Shown here one piece after another: positions 49,569 through 58,075 of a stretch of 64,000 bases of DNA. Within the stretch, counting starts at the first letter, position 1. Each line of letters begins with the position of its first letter. The notes under the pieces were generated by a model. The model made no database searches, had not been told where the DNA came from, and saw only the letters and a list, made by a program, of their open reading frames with translations. Origin of the DNA: Myxococcota bacterium (GTDB lineage Bacteria > Myxococcota > XYA12-FULL-58-9 > JALHOP01); contig JALHOP010000007.1 of assembly GCA_022842935.1 (NCBI GenBank), positions 141,592 through 205,591 of the forward strand, in the 5' to 3' direction. The position numbers and the translations under genes are program-made.

Positions 49569-50810
49569 TTACAAGAAGGTCATGCGCGCGTTGTCGCGTG
49601 CCGGGGTGAAGCCGGGGAATACGGCGTCGAGGCGCGTCGCACCCAGGTGCTTCGTGGCGACGCGCCACAACACGTCGCGGAAGTCGGTTGTCACCGCGAG
49701 GTCGCGGTGCTCGAAGAGCGACCCATCGTCGAGTCCCGGCCAGGCCCCATAGACCTTACCGCCTTGCACGCTGCCATGCGCGACCAGCATGACGTTGCCG
49801 TGCCCGTGATCTGTTCCGCGTGAACCGTTTTCGCGGACGGTACGTCCGAACTCCGACATCGCGATGACCACGACGTCATCCATGCGCTTGCCGAGGTCGG
49901 TCGCGAAGGCGTCGAGGCCCTTCGCGAACACGTCGAGGCGTTTGGCGAGCTGACCCGTCGCTGCACCCTGTGCGGCGTGCGTGTCCCAGCCGCCGATATC
50001 GGTGAAGGCCACCTGAACGCCAAGGTCCGCCTTGATGAGGGCGGCGATCTCCCCGAGCGATCGTCCGAATGCGTCCTTCGGATAGACCGCATCGTTCTGT
50101 GGCTTCATGCGCGTGACGCCAGCCTTCTCGATCTGGCGGGCCACATCGAAAACGTCCTGGGTTGGTCCGTGAAGCACGTCTCGGACTGCCGCGGCGTACA
50201 TCGCTTCGAAGCTCGCCCCGGCGCTGTTTGCTGCTTTGCCCGTGCCAAGTGAGAGGTCGCCGAGCGTCGAGAAGACCACCGCCCGGGCGGGACCGCTCAT
50301 GATGCGCGGCATGGCATTCGTGACCGCTATGGCGCGCAGCTCGGAATCGGTGGGCTTGGCCGATATCGCGAGCAGGCGATTCAAGAAGCCGTCTTCGGTG
50401 GACTTGTTGTCCGGAGTCCCGCTCTCCATGTAGTCCTGCGCATCGAAGTGCGAGCGCGTCGCCGCCTGTGAGCCTGCGGCATGGACGAATGCGAGTCGGC
50501 GTTCGTTGAAGGCGCGGTGCAAGGGCAACATGGCTGGATGCAGGCCGAAGCGATCGTCGAGGCGCAATAGCCTCTCGGTCTCGGGTTTTGCGCCGTCGTC
50601 GGGTCGGGGCAACGCGATGGTGGGACGCGCGTCGTAGTATGCGTTTTCGGCATAGGGCGCGACGACCGACAAACCGTCCACCGCGCCGCGCAGCATCACC
50701 ACCACGAGTACCTTTTTGGAGCTGGGCGCGGCACGTGCTACACGGCCGAGTAACGTCGGGGCGACGAGGCCGCAAACGCCGGCCTGTAAGAACGCTCGTC
50801 GGTCGATCAT
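49569..50810 (-). CDS. DUF1501 family protein, Tat-type signal
   Basis: 413 residues. The N-terminus DRRAFLQAG followed by a hydrophobic stretch is a twin-arginine signal. DUF1501 features include VVVMLRGAVDGLSVVAPY, SHFDAQDYMESG, GGWDTHAAQG and SEFGRTVRENGSRGTDHGHGNVM; His and Asp residues resemble those of the alkaline phosphatase/sulfatase superfamily. The role is not settled. Its start overlaps the stop of the DUF1800 gene, the usual partner of DUF1501 in many phyla. Confidence 0.9.
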   Translation of the reverse strand: MIDRRAFLQAGVCGLVAPTLLGRVARAAPSSKKVLVVVMLRGAVDGLSVVAPYAENAYYDARPTIALPRPDDGAKPETERLLRLDDRFGLHPAMLPLHRAFNERRLAFVHAAGSQAATRSHFDAQDYMESGTPDNKSTEDGFLNRLLAISAKPTDSELRAIAVTNAMPRIMSGPARAVVFSTLGDLSLGTGKAANSAGASFEAMYAAAVRDVLHGPTQDVFDVARQIEKAGVTRMKPQNDAVYPKDAFGRSLGEIAALIKADLGVQVAFTDIGGWDTHAAQGAATGQLAKRLDVFAKGLDAFATDLGKRMDDVVVIAMSEFGRTVRENGSRGTDHGHGNVMLVAHGSVQGGKVYGAWPGLDDGSLFEHRDLAVTTDFRDVLWRVATKHLGATRLDAVFPGFTPARDNARMTFL

Positions 50811-52435
50811 CGGTGCTGGAACTCCGGTGAGCCGAGCAGCAGGCCCACGGCGCGGGCGCTATTCGGGTCGTCGGCTAGCGCCGCGACGGCTGTGTCACGC
50901 GTACTCTTCGACAGGGCGGCACCGAGCAGACGACTCGCAATGGCGTCAATGAGCTCCGGAGCGTCGAGGGCTTTCTGACCATTGCCAATCTCATCACCCA
51001 CGATCTTGCGTAGCTCGATGCGTGTGCCGGGAATGCCGTTGCCCGCGAGCGCGATGCCGAAGCGCAGACGCTGGGTCAGGGCGCCGACGTTGATCCAGCG
51101 GATGGCGTCGTCGGGGTACCCGTTTGGTGTCTGCCACGCGTAAGGCATGTGATTGAGCGCGCGAAGGTATCGACGGGTGATCACATCGCCGTCCGTTTCG
51201 GCGTCCACCGCGCGTAGGCTGCTCACCACCAAGTCGAAAGGGCGCTTGACCTTGGAGCGTTGCAGCGTCGCCGCGACAGTCGCTTCGTCGAGCGCTACCG
51301 CGCGCATCACGGCTCGCAGGTCACCGTTCGTCTTGATGAACACGGCTGCGACCCTGTCGACGAGTCCTGGTGGCGGCACGTCGCTGACGAACCTGCGTAC
51401 GAGCTTCGTCGCGATGAAGCGCGCGGTCGCCGGGTGGTGTGCAAGCATGCGGAGCACCTGCAGGCCTTCGTCACGCCCTCCGTTCGTGATGGTCCGCCCC
51501 AAAACGACCTTGTCTCCTGGGTCATGCAGCTCGGGTACGAACACGGCGCGCCCTGAATCTGGGCAGCCGAGTGCTCCTTCGGGGTCGAACACAGTCCAAC
51601 CCGTGAAGACGCGCGCCACCTCGGTGACATCGCTCTGCGTGTAGCCGCCCTCGACGCCCAGTGTGTGCAACTCGAGCAGCTCACGGGCGTAGTTTTCGTT
51701 GATGCCGCGCTGCCGCTTGGGCTCCTTGCCCTTGGGGCTTCTGTTCTTCGAGGCGCGGCGCGTCAGCTTGTCGATGCGCTCTTGTGGCAGGTACTTGCAG
51801 GCGCGCAGGTCGATGGCATCGGGGATCGCCTGCATCGGCCATGGCGCATTCGGACGAACGTTGTCGTCATTGTCGAGGTACATGGCTATGGCGGCGCTCT
51901 CAGCCACGCCAACGAGGAGCTCGTCGAACGAACCAAGCGCGTTTTTGCGAACACCACGCTCATAGTCCGCTATGGCATACATGACGCCACGTTTGCGGGC
52001 AAAGACGTTGAAGTGATCGAGCCAAAGCTCAACCGTTGCTTCGTAGAGCTGTCTCCGGGTGGTCACTGCACGTACCAGGCGTCGGGCTTGCAGCGCCTGG
52101 ATGAGCTCGCCAGGCCTGTCGACATCGGGCGGTGGCTCGCGGGTGATGCCCATGCGCTCCATGCCCTTCTGCAACATGTTGGGCTTCGGGAAGCGTGCGA
52201 TGAGCTCGCCCGCGTTCGAGGGCAAGTCGTCGAGCGCGCGCACGGCTGCGTCGCTCGCGGCGTCATCAATGAGCTCGTAGGCGAGCTGCTGTTCGATGAC
52301 CGCCTTCCAGCTCATGGTTTCGAGCGCAGCGCGCTCACTGCCGCGTGGTCCGTAGCCGAAGCGCGTGAGCGCGAAGGCGCCGTTCGCGGGGACCTCGGCG
52401 GTGCAGAGGACGGTGGTCAGCCAGATGACGAGCAT
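50807..52435 (-). CDS. DUF1800 family protein
   Basis: 542 residues. ALTRFGYGPRGSE near the start, NFFxR-like LWLDHFNVFARK, and NENYARELLELHTLGVEGGYTQSDV are DUF1800 hallmarks. A short hydrophobic N-terminus suggests export. Function is unknown, but DUF1800-DUF1501 pairs are often next to each other and may act on the same extracellular substrate. The gene is divergent from the VOC operon, 115 bp away. Confidence 0.9.
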   Translation of the reverse strand: MLVIWLTTVLCTAEVPANGAFALTRFGYGPRGSERAALETMSWKAVIEQQLAYELIDDAASDAAVRALDDLPSNAGELIARFPKPNMLQKGMERMGITREPPPDVDRPGELIQALQARRLVRAVTTRRQLYEATVELWLDHFNVFARKRGVMYAIADYERGVRKNALGSFDELLVGVAESAAIAMYLDNDDNVRPNAPWPMQAIPDAIDLRACKYLPQERIDKLTRRASKNRSPKGKEPKRQRGINENYARELLELHTLGVEGGYTQSDVTEVARVFTGWTVFDPEGALGCPDSGRAVFVPELHDPGDKVVLGRTITNGGRDEGLQVLRMLAHHPATARFIATKLVRRFVSDVPPPGLVDRVAAVFIKTNGDLRAVMRAVALDEATVAATLQRSKVKRPFDLVVSSLRAVDAETDGDVITRRYLRALNHMPYAWQTPNGYPDDAIRWINVGALTQRLRFGIALAGNGIPGTRIELRKIVGDEIGNGQKALDAPELIDAIASRLLGAALSKSTRDTAVAALADDPNSARAVGLLLGSPEFQHR

Positions 52436-52501
52436 GGACGGTCATCGTAGCTACTGTCTGACGTGCGCACTGTCCACGTGGAACGCATGCGAGACTATGA
52501 C

Positions 52502-52530
52502 TTGAAATACATACCAACAGTATGTAAAGT
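52502..52530 (+). promoter_or_regulatory. Promoter of the VOC/TfoX-C/TetR operon
   Basis: TTGAAA (52502-52507), 17-bp spacer, then TAAAGT (52525-52530). The operator palindrome fills the spacer. The ATG at 52551 has AAGGAG at 52539-52544, giving a short leader of about 14 nt. Confidence 0.7.
52508..52526. promoter_or_regulatory. 19-bp perfect palindrome, candidate TetR operator
   Basis: TACATACCAACAGTATGTA: 7-bp arms around a 5-nt spacer, lying exactly between -35 and -10. Size and symmetry fit a TetR dimer, and the third gene of the operon encodes a TetR-family protein, so autorepression is likely. Confidence 0.75.
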
Positions 52531-52550
52531 GAAACACCAAGGAGTCGAGC

Positions 52551-52967
52551 ATGTCTCTCACTGGTTTTTTTCCCGTGCTCTTGTCGCGCAACGTTCAACA
52601 CGCGCAGGCCTTCTTCGAGCGCTGCTTCGGAATGGCAACGCGATTCGAGTGCGATTGGTATGTGCACCTTGCGCATCCAACGATGGCTTTCGAGGTGGCG
52701 GTCATGACCACCGCGCACGAATCGCTGCCGCCGTTCGCGCAAACCCCGGCATCTGGCGTGCTCCTGAGCTTCGAGGTCTCGGATGCGACTGCAGAGCACG
52801 CTCGGCTCGCCAGCATCGGCGTCGAGCTCGTCCATGGCTTGCGTGACGAGGCCTGGGGGCAGCGGCACTTCATGCTTCGAGGTCCCGACGGGGTCCTTGT
52901 CGATGTCATCGAGCGGATCGCGCCGAGCCCAGCCTACGAAGCGGCCTACAGGAGCGCGGAGTCATGA
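52551..52967 (+). CDS. VOC family (glyoxalase-fold) protein
   Basis: 138 residues with AAGGAG upstream. Single VOC domain: FFPVLLSRNVQHAQAFFERCFG at the start, then FMLRGPDGVLVDVIER at the end. Such proteins bind or detoxify small molecules, or sequester them. It is first in an operon with a TfoX-C protein (ATGA overlap) and a TetR regulator, so the TetR ligand may be a substrate of this protein. Confidence 0.9.
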   Translation: MSLTGFFPVLLSRNVQHAQAFFERCFGMATRFECDWYVHLAHPTMAFEVAVMTTAHESLPPFAQTPASGVLLSFEVSDATAEHARLASIGVELVHGLRDEAWGQRHFMLRGPDGVLVDVIERIAPSPAYEAAYRSAES

Positions 52968-53290
52968 ACGCGCTCGGACGTCTCGCGAATTTGGGGCCGA
53001 CGATTTGCCGTCGGCTCGCCGAGGTTGGCATCAAGGACCGCCGCACGCTCGCCCGCGTTGGGCCGGTAGGCGCTTACGTGTCGATGGTGCATGCGGCGGG
53101 GCGGCTGCTGCCCGTTTGCTACTATCTCTATTCCCTCGAGGGGGCCCTCCGTGGCGAAGACTGGCGATGCCTGAGCGAACACGACAAGGAGCGACTGCGC
53201 AGCGAGGTGGGCGTGCTGCAGGGCAAACGAGGTCGCGACAGCGCACGCGAACCAACGAGGAGTGGTCGGCGGCGACGATCGACGGTCTGA
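52964..53290 (+). CDS. TfoX C-terminal domain protein
   Basis: 108 residues. The first 75 match the TfoX C-terminal domain: LANLGPTICRRLAEVGIKDRRTLARVGPVGAYVSM, a helix-hairpin-helix-like fold. The N-terminal TfoX domain is missing, as in many stand-alone copies. The last ~35 residues are basic and overlap the TetR gene in another frame, so they may be constrained by that gene. Coupled to the VOC gene by ATGA. Confidence 0.85.
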   Translation: MNALGRLANLGPTICRRLAEVGIKDRRTLARVGPVGAYVSMVHAAGRLLPVCYYLYSLEGALRGEDWRCLSEHDKERLRSEVGVLQGKRGRDSAREPTRSGRRRRSTV

Positions 53291-53892
53291 TTCGCATCGC
53301 TCGGCGCGAGTTCGCGCAACACGGCTATGCGGGCACCTCCGTCGACCGCATTGCGCACGACGCGAAGCTGACCAAGGGAGCGGTCTACTACCACTTCCGC
53401 AACAAAGAGGGACTCTTCGAAGCGGTCCTGCGTCACGTGCAGCGCGACCTCTTGAAGCGAATCGAAGCGCCGTCCGACGAAGCTGGGGTCACCCTTGAGG
53501 CGGTTCGCGACGGCTGCGAAGTTTTCCTCGAGCTCGCGACCGATGACGAGCTTCGGCAGATCGTCTTGACCGACGGTCCCGCCGTCTTGGGTTGGTCGAA
53601 ATGGCGAGCCATCGACGCTGAGTACGGGCTTGGTTCGTTGAAGCAAGCACTAGCTGCGTGTCGGGAGGCGGGTCTACTTGGAGCTTCCAGCGTGGCGCCC
53701 AGCGTGCTCGCACACTGGCTGTCGGGTGCTCTGAACGAAGCCGTTTTCCTTATCGCCGAATCCGTCGACCGCAAGACCGCGCTTGCGGAGGCCAAGGTCG
53801 CTCTCTCCGCGTTTCTTTCAGCTCTCGGTCCGCGTCATGATGGACACAAGCCAAGCCGCCGCCCTCCTCGAGGTGGTCGCAACCAAGGCTGA
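53167..53892 (+). CDS. TetR-family transcriptional regulator
   Basis: 241 residues from ATG 53167, the only plausible start before the DNA-binding domain; this overlaps the TfoX-C gene by 124 nt. The helix-turn-helix is at about 57-77 (TSVDRIAHDAKLTKGAVYYHF), preceded by a basic tail of 35 residues. The C-terminal ligand/dimer domain is helical. It likely represses its own operon through the palindrome at 52508-52526. The ligand is unknown. Confidence 0.9.
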   Translation: MPERTRQGATAQRGGRAAGQTRSRQRTRTNEEWSAATIDGLIRIARREFAQHGYAGTSVDRIAHDAKLTKGAVYYHFRNKEGLFEAVLRHVQRDLLKRIEAPSDEAGVTLEAVRDGCEVFLELATDDELRQIVLTDGPAVLGWSKWRAIDAEYGLGSLKQALAACREAGLLGASSVAPSVLAHWLSGALNEAVFLIAESVDRKTALAEAKVALSAFLSALGPRHDGHKPSRRPPRGGRNQG

Positions 53893-54428
53893 CCAGCGTC
53901 TCGGTTTTGGCGCGAAGAGCGCCTCGCGGTCGAGCGCGCTAGGCGGTGCGCTGCAGGTTCGCGAATACCGCAAGCTCATGTGGCATGCGCGGCAGAGCAA
54001 AGTTTGGGTCAGATAGGCAGCATGCCTGTATCGATGACGTGAATGACGCCGTTTGACGCCGCGATGTCCGTCTGCGTCACGGTCGACTTGTCGACTGTGA
54101 CTTCGCCCATCGCGGATCCGTCGAGGTGTTCGTTGTCGCACGCAGGGCGCCAGACGTGTGGCTCGATGCTATGCACGATCGCGAAACAAACAAGGTCGCG
54201 CGCGGCAGACCGAAACGCGTCGCGTGGCGGCGCTAGGCTCGCGTGACGGCCCCGGACTGTGCGCTACGACGGACTGTCTCGCAGCACGCAGTTACTTCTT
54301 CAGCGGGCCATCGGGACCACTGCAACGTGGCCACTTGACTCTCCACGCCACCACGCCACCACGCTTCACGTTCCGCCGCGGCGCGGCCTTCCATAGCGAA
54401 AGACAAGCGTGGATCGAGTCCTCGGAAA
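53893..54428. other. Intergenic region with gene remnant
   Basis: 536 bp between the TetR gene and the 3' end of the GH57-like gene. The only recognisable content is the FAS1 remnant near 54009-54110 (minus). A small CGCCACCA direct repeat lies near 54347-54362. A plus-strand frame ending at 54016 is not convincing. Confidence 0.6.
54009..54110 (-). pseudogene. Remnant of a fasciclin (FAS1) domain gene
   Basis: The minus strand encodes 33 residues ending [15 protein letters not shown] before a stop, which is the final strand pair of a FAS1 domain (usual form: [13 protein letters not shown]). Upstream in frame the sequence soon loses FAS1 character. The bulk of the ~130-residue domain and any signal are gone, so this is a decayed or truncated gene. 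Boundaries at the 5' side are uncertain. Confidence 0.7.
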
Positions 54429-56420
54429 TTACCGGGGGACAACGGTGTCGTCTTCCTCGGACTCCGCGTCATCATCGCCGGACACTTCTTCGTACTCTTC
54501 GGCTTCGGTCTCGGCGACCACGTGCTCGGCGTGGTGCGGTGCCGGAATGAGCTGAAGCGTTAGCTGTGCCGCTGCTTCATCTTCGGCGCGCAGCACGGGA
54601 ACGATGATGAAGCCCTGCGAGAGATCGTCGCGTGACGCGGGAGCCGTCCATACTTCGAGCGCGGGCGTGAGTGATAGCTCGACCACGCCGCCGTCGGCGG
54701 CCTCGACGCGCACACTGCTGACGTCATCATGACGAGCGATGCCCGGCTTAGCGGACACACCGTTCACCGTCAGGCTGGTGTCAGCCGTGCCCAAGCGGAC
54801 TGGGATACGGGTGGCGAGCAAGACGCCTTTACCCTGCGTGACGCGTGCCTTGGTCGCGAGGGTCACCTCGGCCCTGTCGATGGCGATGCCGAGGCTCTTC
54901 TGAACCTCGACGTTGCTCGCGGTGTGGCCGCCTGTCGCGACGGTTCCGCCGACTTCGAGATGGTAGGTGAGGTCGCCCGCTTCGTCGATGGCGCTCTCAC
55001 GCTGCACGTAGCAGCCGGGGGCCAGCTCTTTCGTGCTACCAGAGAAAAGCTCTTCCGGCGACGTCTCGAGGTCGAGCACGAGCTCTCGCATGCCCTGTGT
55101 GGTCGGCTTCTCGCGATCGACGCCACCAACGTCGAACACGTTGCGTCCGCTCAAACGGTCGTCGAGCGTCCGCACGCGCGCGCCTTCTCCAGGGATGATC
55201 CACGCCGCAAGATGGCGGCTCGACACCACCACCTCATCGACGAGGTCCCCGTCGCGGTCTTCTTCTTCGGCGCTGATCCAGTCGTCTTCACCCTGAACGA
55301 GGGCGTCGATGAGGCGCTCGGCACGGGTGACGCGCGCCATGACCGCGTCGCGCAGCGCGGGGTCGGTGAAGCCCTTGCCGCGACCGCGCCAGTAGGCGTC
55401 GGGGGCCTGCGCCGAGAAGATGCAACGTTGAGCGGTGGCGAGATCGCTCGACCACTCTTCTTCCATCCCCTCCTCTTCCATGGTGGCAATGGCCTCGCGC
55501 AGCTTATCGGAAGCGCGCAACATGCGGCGATGCAACGCGTCGACCTCGGGGAACTGCAGCGGAAAGTCGGTCCAGTCGACGCTTTCGTTCGCCTTGCCGT
55601 CGAGCACCACGTCGGCGCAGCGGTGCAGGAGCCTCACGGGGCGCGCGGGTCGGGCCCCGGCGTAGCCTTCACTTGGCAACACCGTCGACAACTCGTCGCG
55701 GCCGCCGCTCACGGCTTCGAGCCACTCGGGAAGCCACTCGCGCGCCCATTCTTGCGACTTACCATCGAGCCCCAGGCTCTCCGCCCGCAACCAGACCGTG
55801 TGAACTTGGCTACGCGCGCGTTGCATGTTGTCGACGGCGCCGTCCGCCCATTCGCCTGCGTCGCTGCCGAGCGCGGCCTTCGAGAGCTGATCAGCCAAAA
55901 CAAACGCGTGCGCGGCGGCGCCGCCTCGCTCGATGGAGACGACCCCATGCTGCATACCGGGCTCGATGGCGATTTGCGACGCCGATACGAAGCCGTAGTC
56001 GAGGCCGGTCTCGTGGAGCATGCGCGGTAGCTCGGCGCTCCAGGCAAGCTCAGGCAGCCAAAAACCCGACGGGGCGCGTCCGATGAACGACTCCCAATAC
56101 TCGGCCGTCATCTGCACTTGGGCACGGACATCGGCTTCCGGCAGCAACGCCGGGATGCTGCCGTAGAACAGACCACCGAGAATCTCGACGCGGCCAGCGC
56201 GGGCGAGCGCCTTCAAGCGCATGAGGAAGTCCTCGCGCTTGCGCGAGAGGTGATCGAGCAAATGGCCCGAAAAATGGACCGCCACACGTGCCCGCGCGGC
56301 TTCCTCGAGCGCTACGAGGACCGGCTCATAACATACGGAGACCGCGTGCTCGATGGCATCGCCTTGGGCGGCTAGCGGCTGGTGAAACGGGATGACCACC
56401 TGCAAACGAATCGGATCCAT
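54429..56420 (-). CDS. GH57 family alpha-amylase/4-alpha-glucanotransferase-like protein, catalytic Asp missing
   Basis: 663 residues, GAGGA upstream of the ATG. Full GH57 layout: HQP (13-15), E79 in EILGGLFY, nucleophile region WLPEL with E124, then the DUF1925/DUF1926 C-terminal beta domains and an acidic tail. In active relatives a DDGEKFG-like motif carries the acid/base Asp; here the same place reads WLRAESLG (~210-217). The AYWHG segment also reads AYWRG. So it is probably not a normal hydrolase or transferase and may be a glucan-binding pseudoenzyme. Follows FAS1 remnant; FHA gene downstream on the other side is transcribed toward it. Confidence 0.85.
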   Translation of the reverse strand: MDPIRLQVVIPFHQPLAAQGDAIEHAVSVCYEPVLVALEEAARARVAVHFSGHLLDHLSRKREDFLMRLKALARAGRVEILGGLFYGSIPALLPEADVRAQVQMTAEYWESFIGRAPSGFWLPELAWSAELPRMLHETGLDYGFVSASQIAIEPGMQHGVVSIERGGAAAHAFVLADQLSKAALGSDAGEWADGAVDNMQRARSQVHTVWLRAESLGLDGKSQEWAREWLPEWLEAVSGGRDELSTVLPSEGYAGARPARPVRLLHRCADVVLDGKANESVDWTDFPLQFPEVDALHRRMLRASDKLREAIATMEEEGMEEEWSSDLATAQRCIFSAQAPDAYWRGRGKGFTDPALRDAVMARVTRAERLIDALVQGEDDWISAEEEDRDGDLVDEVVVSSRHLAAWIIPGEGARVRTLDDRLSGRNVFDVGGVDREKPTTQGMRELVLDLETSPEELFSGSTKELAPGCYVQRESAIDEAGDLTYHLEVGGTVATGGHTASNVEVQKSLGIAIDRAEVTLATKARVTQGKGVLLATRIPVRLGTADTSLTVNGVSAKPGIARHDDVSSVRVEAADGGVVELSLTPALEVWTAPASRDDLSQGFIIVPVLRAEDEAAAQLTLQLIPAPHHAEHVVAETEAEEYEEVSGDDDAESEEDDTVVPR

Positions 56421-56456
56421 GCTGTCCTCTGAAACGGAACGACGATGTACGAACGG

Positions 56457-57794
56457 TTAGTGAGCGTTACCTATGCCGAGTTCGGCGAGGCGCTCTTTTG
56501 CTGCTTGGTGCCGCGGGTCTTTTGCATCCGGAAAGTAGCGCAAGATATCGCGCAGGGCATCTCTTGCACGCTCCGTATCACCGAAGCGCAGGGCCTGCTC
56601 GGCCGAGAAAACATGCGCTTCGAAGGTGGTCTGTAGCTCGGCCCGTACCTTTTCGAGGAGCGTCACGACTTCATGCGCCACCGGCGACGGCGCTTCTTCG
56701 GCGGCGGTGTAGAGCTCGGCCTCTTCGAGATATGCGACCGCTCGGGTGAGGTTCTGCGGCGCCACCGACCGGCTGTCGAATGCGACTTTGCCGAGCTCGT
56801 GGAGTTGTTTGGCCTTGGTCGGGTTCGGCGCGGGCAGCGCTACCTCTGTGAGCGTCAGCTGGCCAATCGCCCAGCGATCGTCGTCTTTGCCTGCGCGGGC
56901 GGGAATGTCGAGGTTGTCGAAGATCACGATATTGCGCTCTGCCTTGAGCAGCCGTCGCGGCACGATGAAGCTCAAGCCGGTCGTCCATCCACTTGCGGTT
57001 TGCGGAGCGTAGCCGACGCGCTCACCATTCACCACAATCTCTACCTGGTCGCCCCGGTCGATCGATGCCGCCGCATAGCCGATGACGACGCGGCCGCCCT
57101 GGCAGTCGAAAGTGAAGGTAGCACGGTCACTTGCGACGACGTCGACGTTCCCTTTGCCGTACGAGGTGTTCTGCGTTGCTTTGTCGATGGGGAAGACCTT
57201 GAACGACTCGTCGGGCTTTTTGTGCTTGGCGATATAATACGCCAGGCAGACCGCTATGATGAGCGCGGTCAATCCGGCCACGCGCACGATACGACGTTGC
57301 GATGACTGAGCGCGCGGGCTCTGCACGACCCCTTGGCTCTTGAAGATCCCAGTGAGCTTGCCCGCCACTTTGGTGACGAGCTTGGCGCGTTTCTGGGGCG
57401 GTGCCGCTGGCTTGGTGCCTGGGTCGCCCTCGCCCATGGGCTTGGGAACGATTTTGTCCGCTTTAGCGGCTTGAGCGCCGCTGGCGCGAATTTCGGCGTG
57501 GGCGTCGACCTCGAGCACTTCGAAGATGACGGGCCCCATGCCGATAGTGTCACCCGTCCTGAGCTCGGTCTCGGTGGCGATGACGTCGTTCACCTTGGTG
57601 CCGTTGGCGCTTTCGAGATCGCGCAGCATCACTCCGGCGGGCTCGATGACCAGCTCGCACTGGAGGCGCGAGATGCCGTCGTCGTTGAGCACCAGATCAT
57701 TGTCGGGAGCGCGACCGATACGCACTGGCGCTTTGGTGAAGACGAACGATTTCCCTTCGCCGGCTCCCTTGACGATCTTGAGACGCAGCTTCAT
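56457..57794 (-). CDS. FHA domain membrane protein
   Basis: 445 residues from ATG 57794. The FHA domain fills residues 1-95 with R28, S42-R43 and N64-G65 at the phosphothreonine-binding loops. A Pro/Lys-rich linker, then one membrane helix near 165-185, and a ~250-residue extracytoplasmic region: beta-rich first, then TPR-like helices. It can read phosphorylated threonine made by a Ser/Thr kinase and pass the signal across the membrane. Coupled to a TadE-like gene by ATGA. Confidence 0.88.
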   Translation of the reverse strand: MKLRLKIVKGAGEGKSFVFTKAPVRIGRAPDNDLVLNDDGISRLQCELVIEPAGVMLRDLESANGTKVNDVIATETELRTGDTIGMGPVIFEVLEVDAHAEIRASGAQAAKADKIVPKPMGEGDPGTKPAAPPQKRAKLVTKVAGKLTGIFKSQGVVQSPRAQSSQRRIVRVAGLTALIIAVCLAYYIAKHKKPDESFKVFPIDKATQNTSYGKGNVDVVASDRATFTFDCQGGRVVIGYAAASIDRGDQVEIVVNGERVGYAPQTASGWTTGLSFIVPRRLLKAERNIVIFDNLDIPARAGKDDDRWAIGQLTLTEVALPAPNPTKAKQLHELGKVAFDSRSVAPQNLTRAVAYLEEAELYTAAEEAPSPVAHEVVTLLEKVRAELQTTFEAHVFSAEQALRFGDTERARDALRDILRYFPDAKDPRHQAAKERLAELGIGNAH

Positions 57795-58075
57795 CGCGCA
57801 AGCCCACCGCCGAAGACGAGTGGGGCCGCGAAAGCGTTGAGGTCGGGGCTTGCGACCTCGACATCGACGCGTTGCACTCCCGCAAGGGCTGCGCCGAGGA
57901 GTGATTTGGTCTTGGCAACGGTCCAAGGTTTGCTGGAACGCCCAAAGGGTGTCGGTACGACCATCAGCATGACATGCAGCGCGCCGAGAACCACGAAGAT
58001 TGCGAGCGGCAACGCGATGGCCGCCTCGACCAGGATCTGGCCGCGACCGCCGCGCGTACGGCCGCCCTCAGTCAT
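57791..58075 (-). CDS. TadE-like pseudopilin-related protein
   Basis: 94 residues from ATG 58075. RGQILVEAAIALPLAIFVVLGALHVML is the usual TadE N-terminus: a short basic head, Glu in the hydrophobic helix, then a small domain. TadE proteins help assemble Flp/Tad pili, but the other tad genes are not here. It overlaps the permease gene by 8 nt and the FHA gene by ATGA, so all three form one operon. Confidence 0.8.
   Translation of the reverse strand: MTEGGRTRGGRGQILVEAAIALPLAIFVVLGALHVMLMVVPTPFGRSSKPWTVAKTKSLLGAALAGVQRVDVEVASPDLNAFAAPLVFGGGLAR

Noticed and set aside
52436-52550. TetR palindrome as a transcription terminator hairpin
   Set aside because: It lies between clear promoter hexamers and is followed by no T tract, so an operator explains it better.
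53837-54016. Small plus-strand frame overlapping the end of the TetR gene
   Set aside because: No ribosome binding site or motif, and it overlaps both the regulator gene and the FAS1 remnant.
54729-56030. 433-residue open frame on the plus strand
   Set aside because: Antisense shadow of the GH57-like gene; no ribosome binding site and no recognisable domain.
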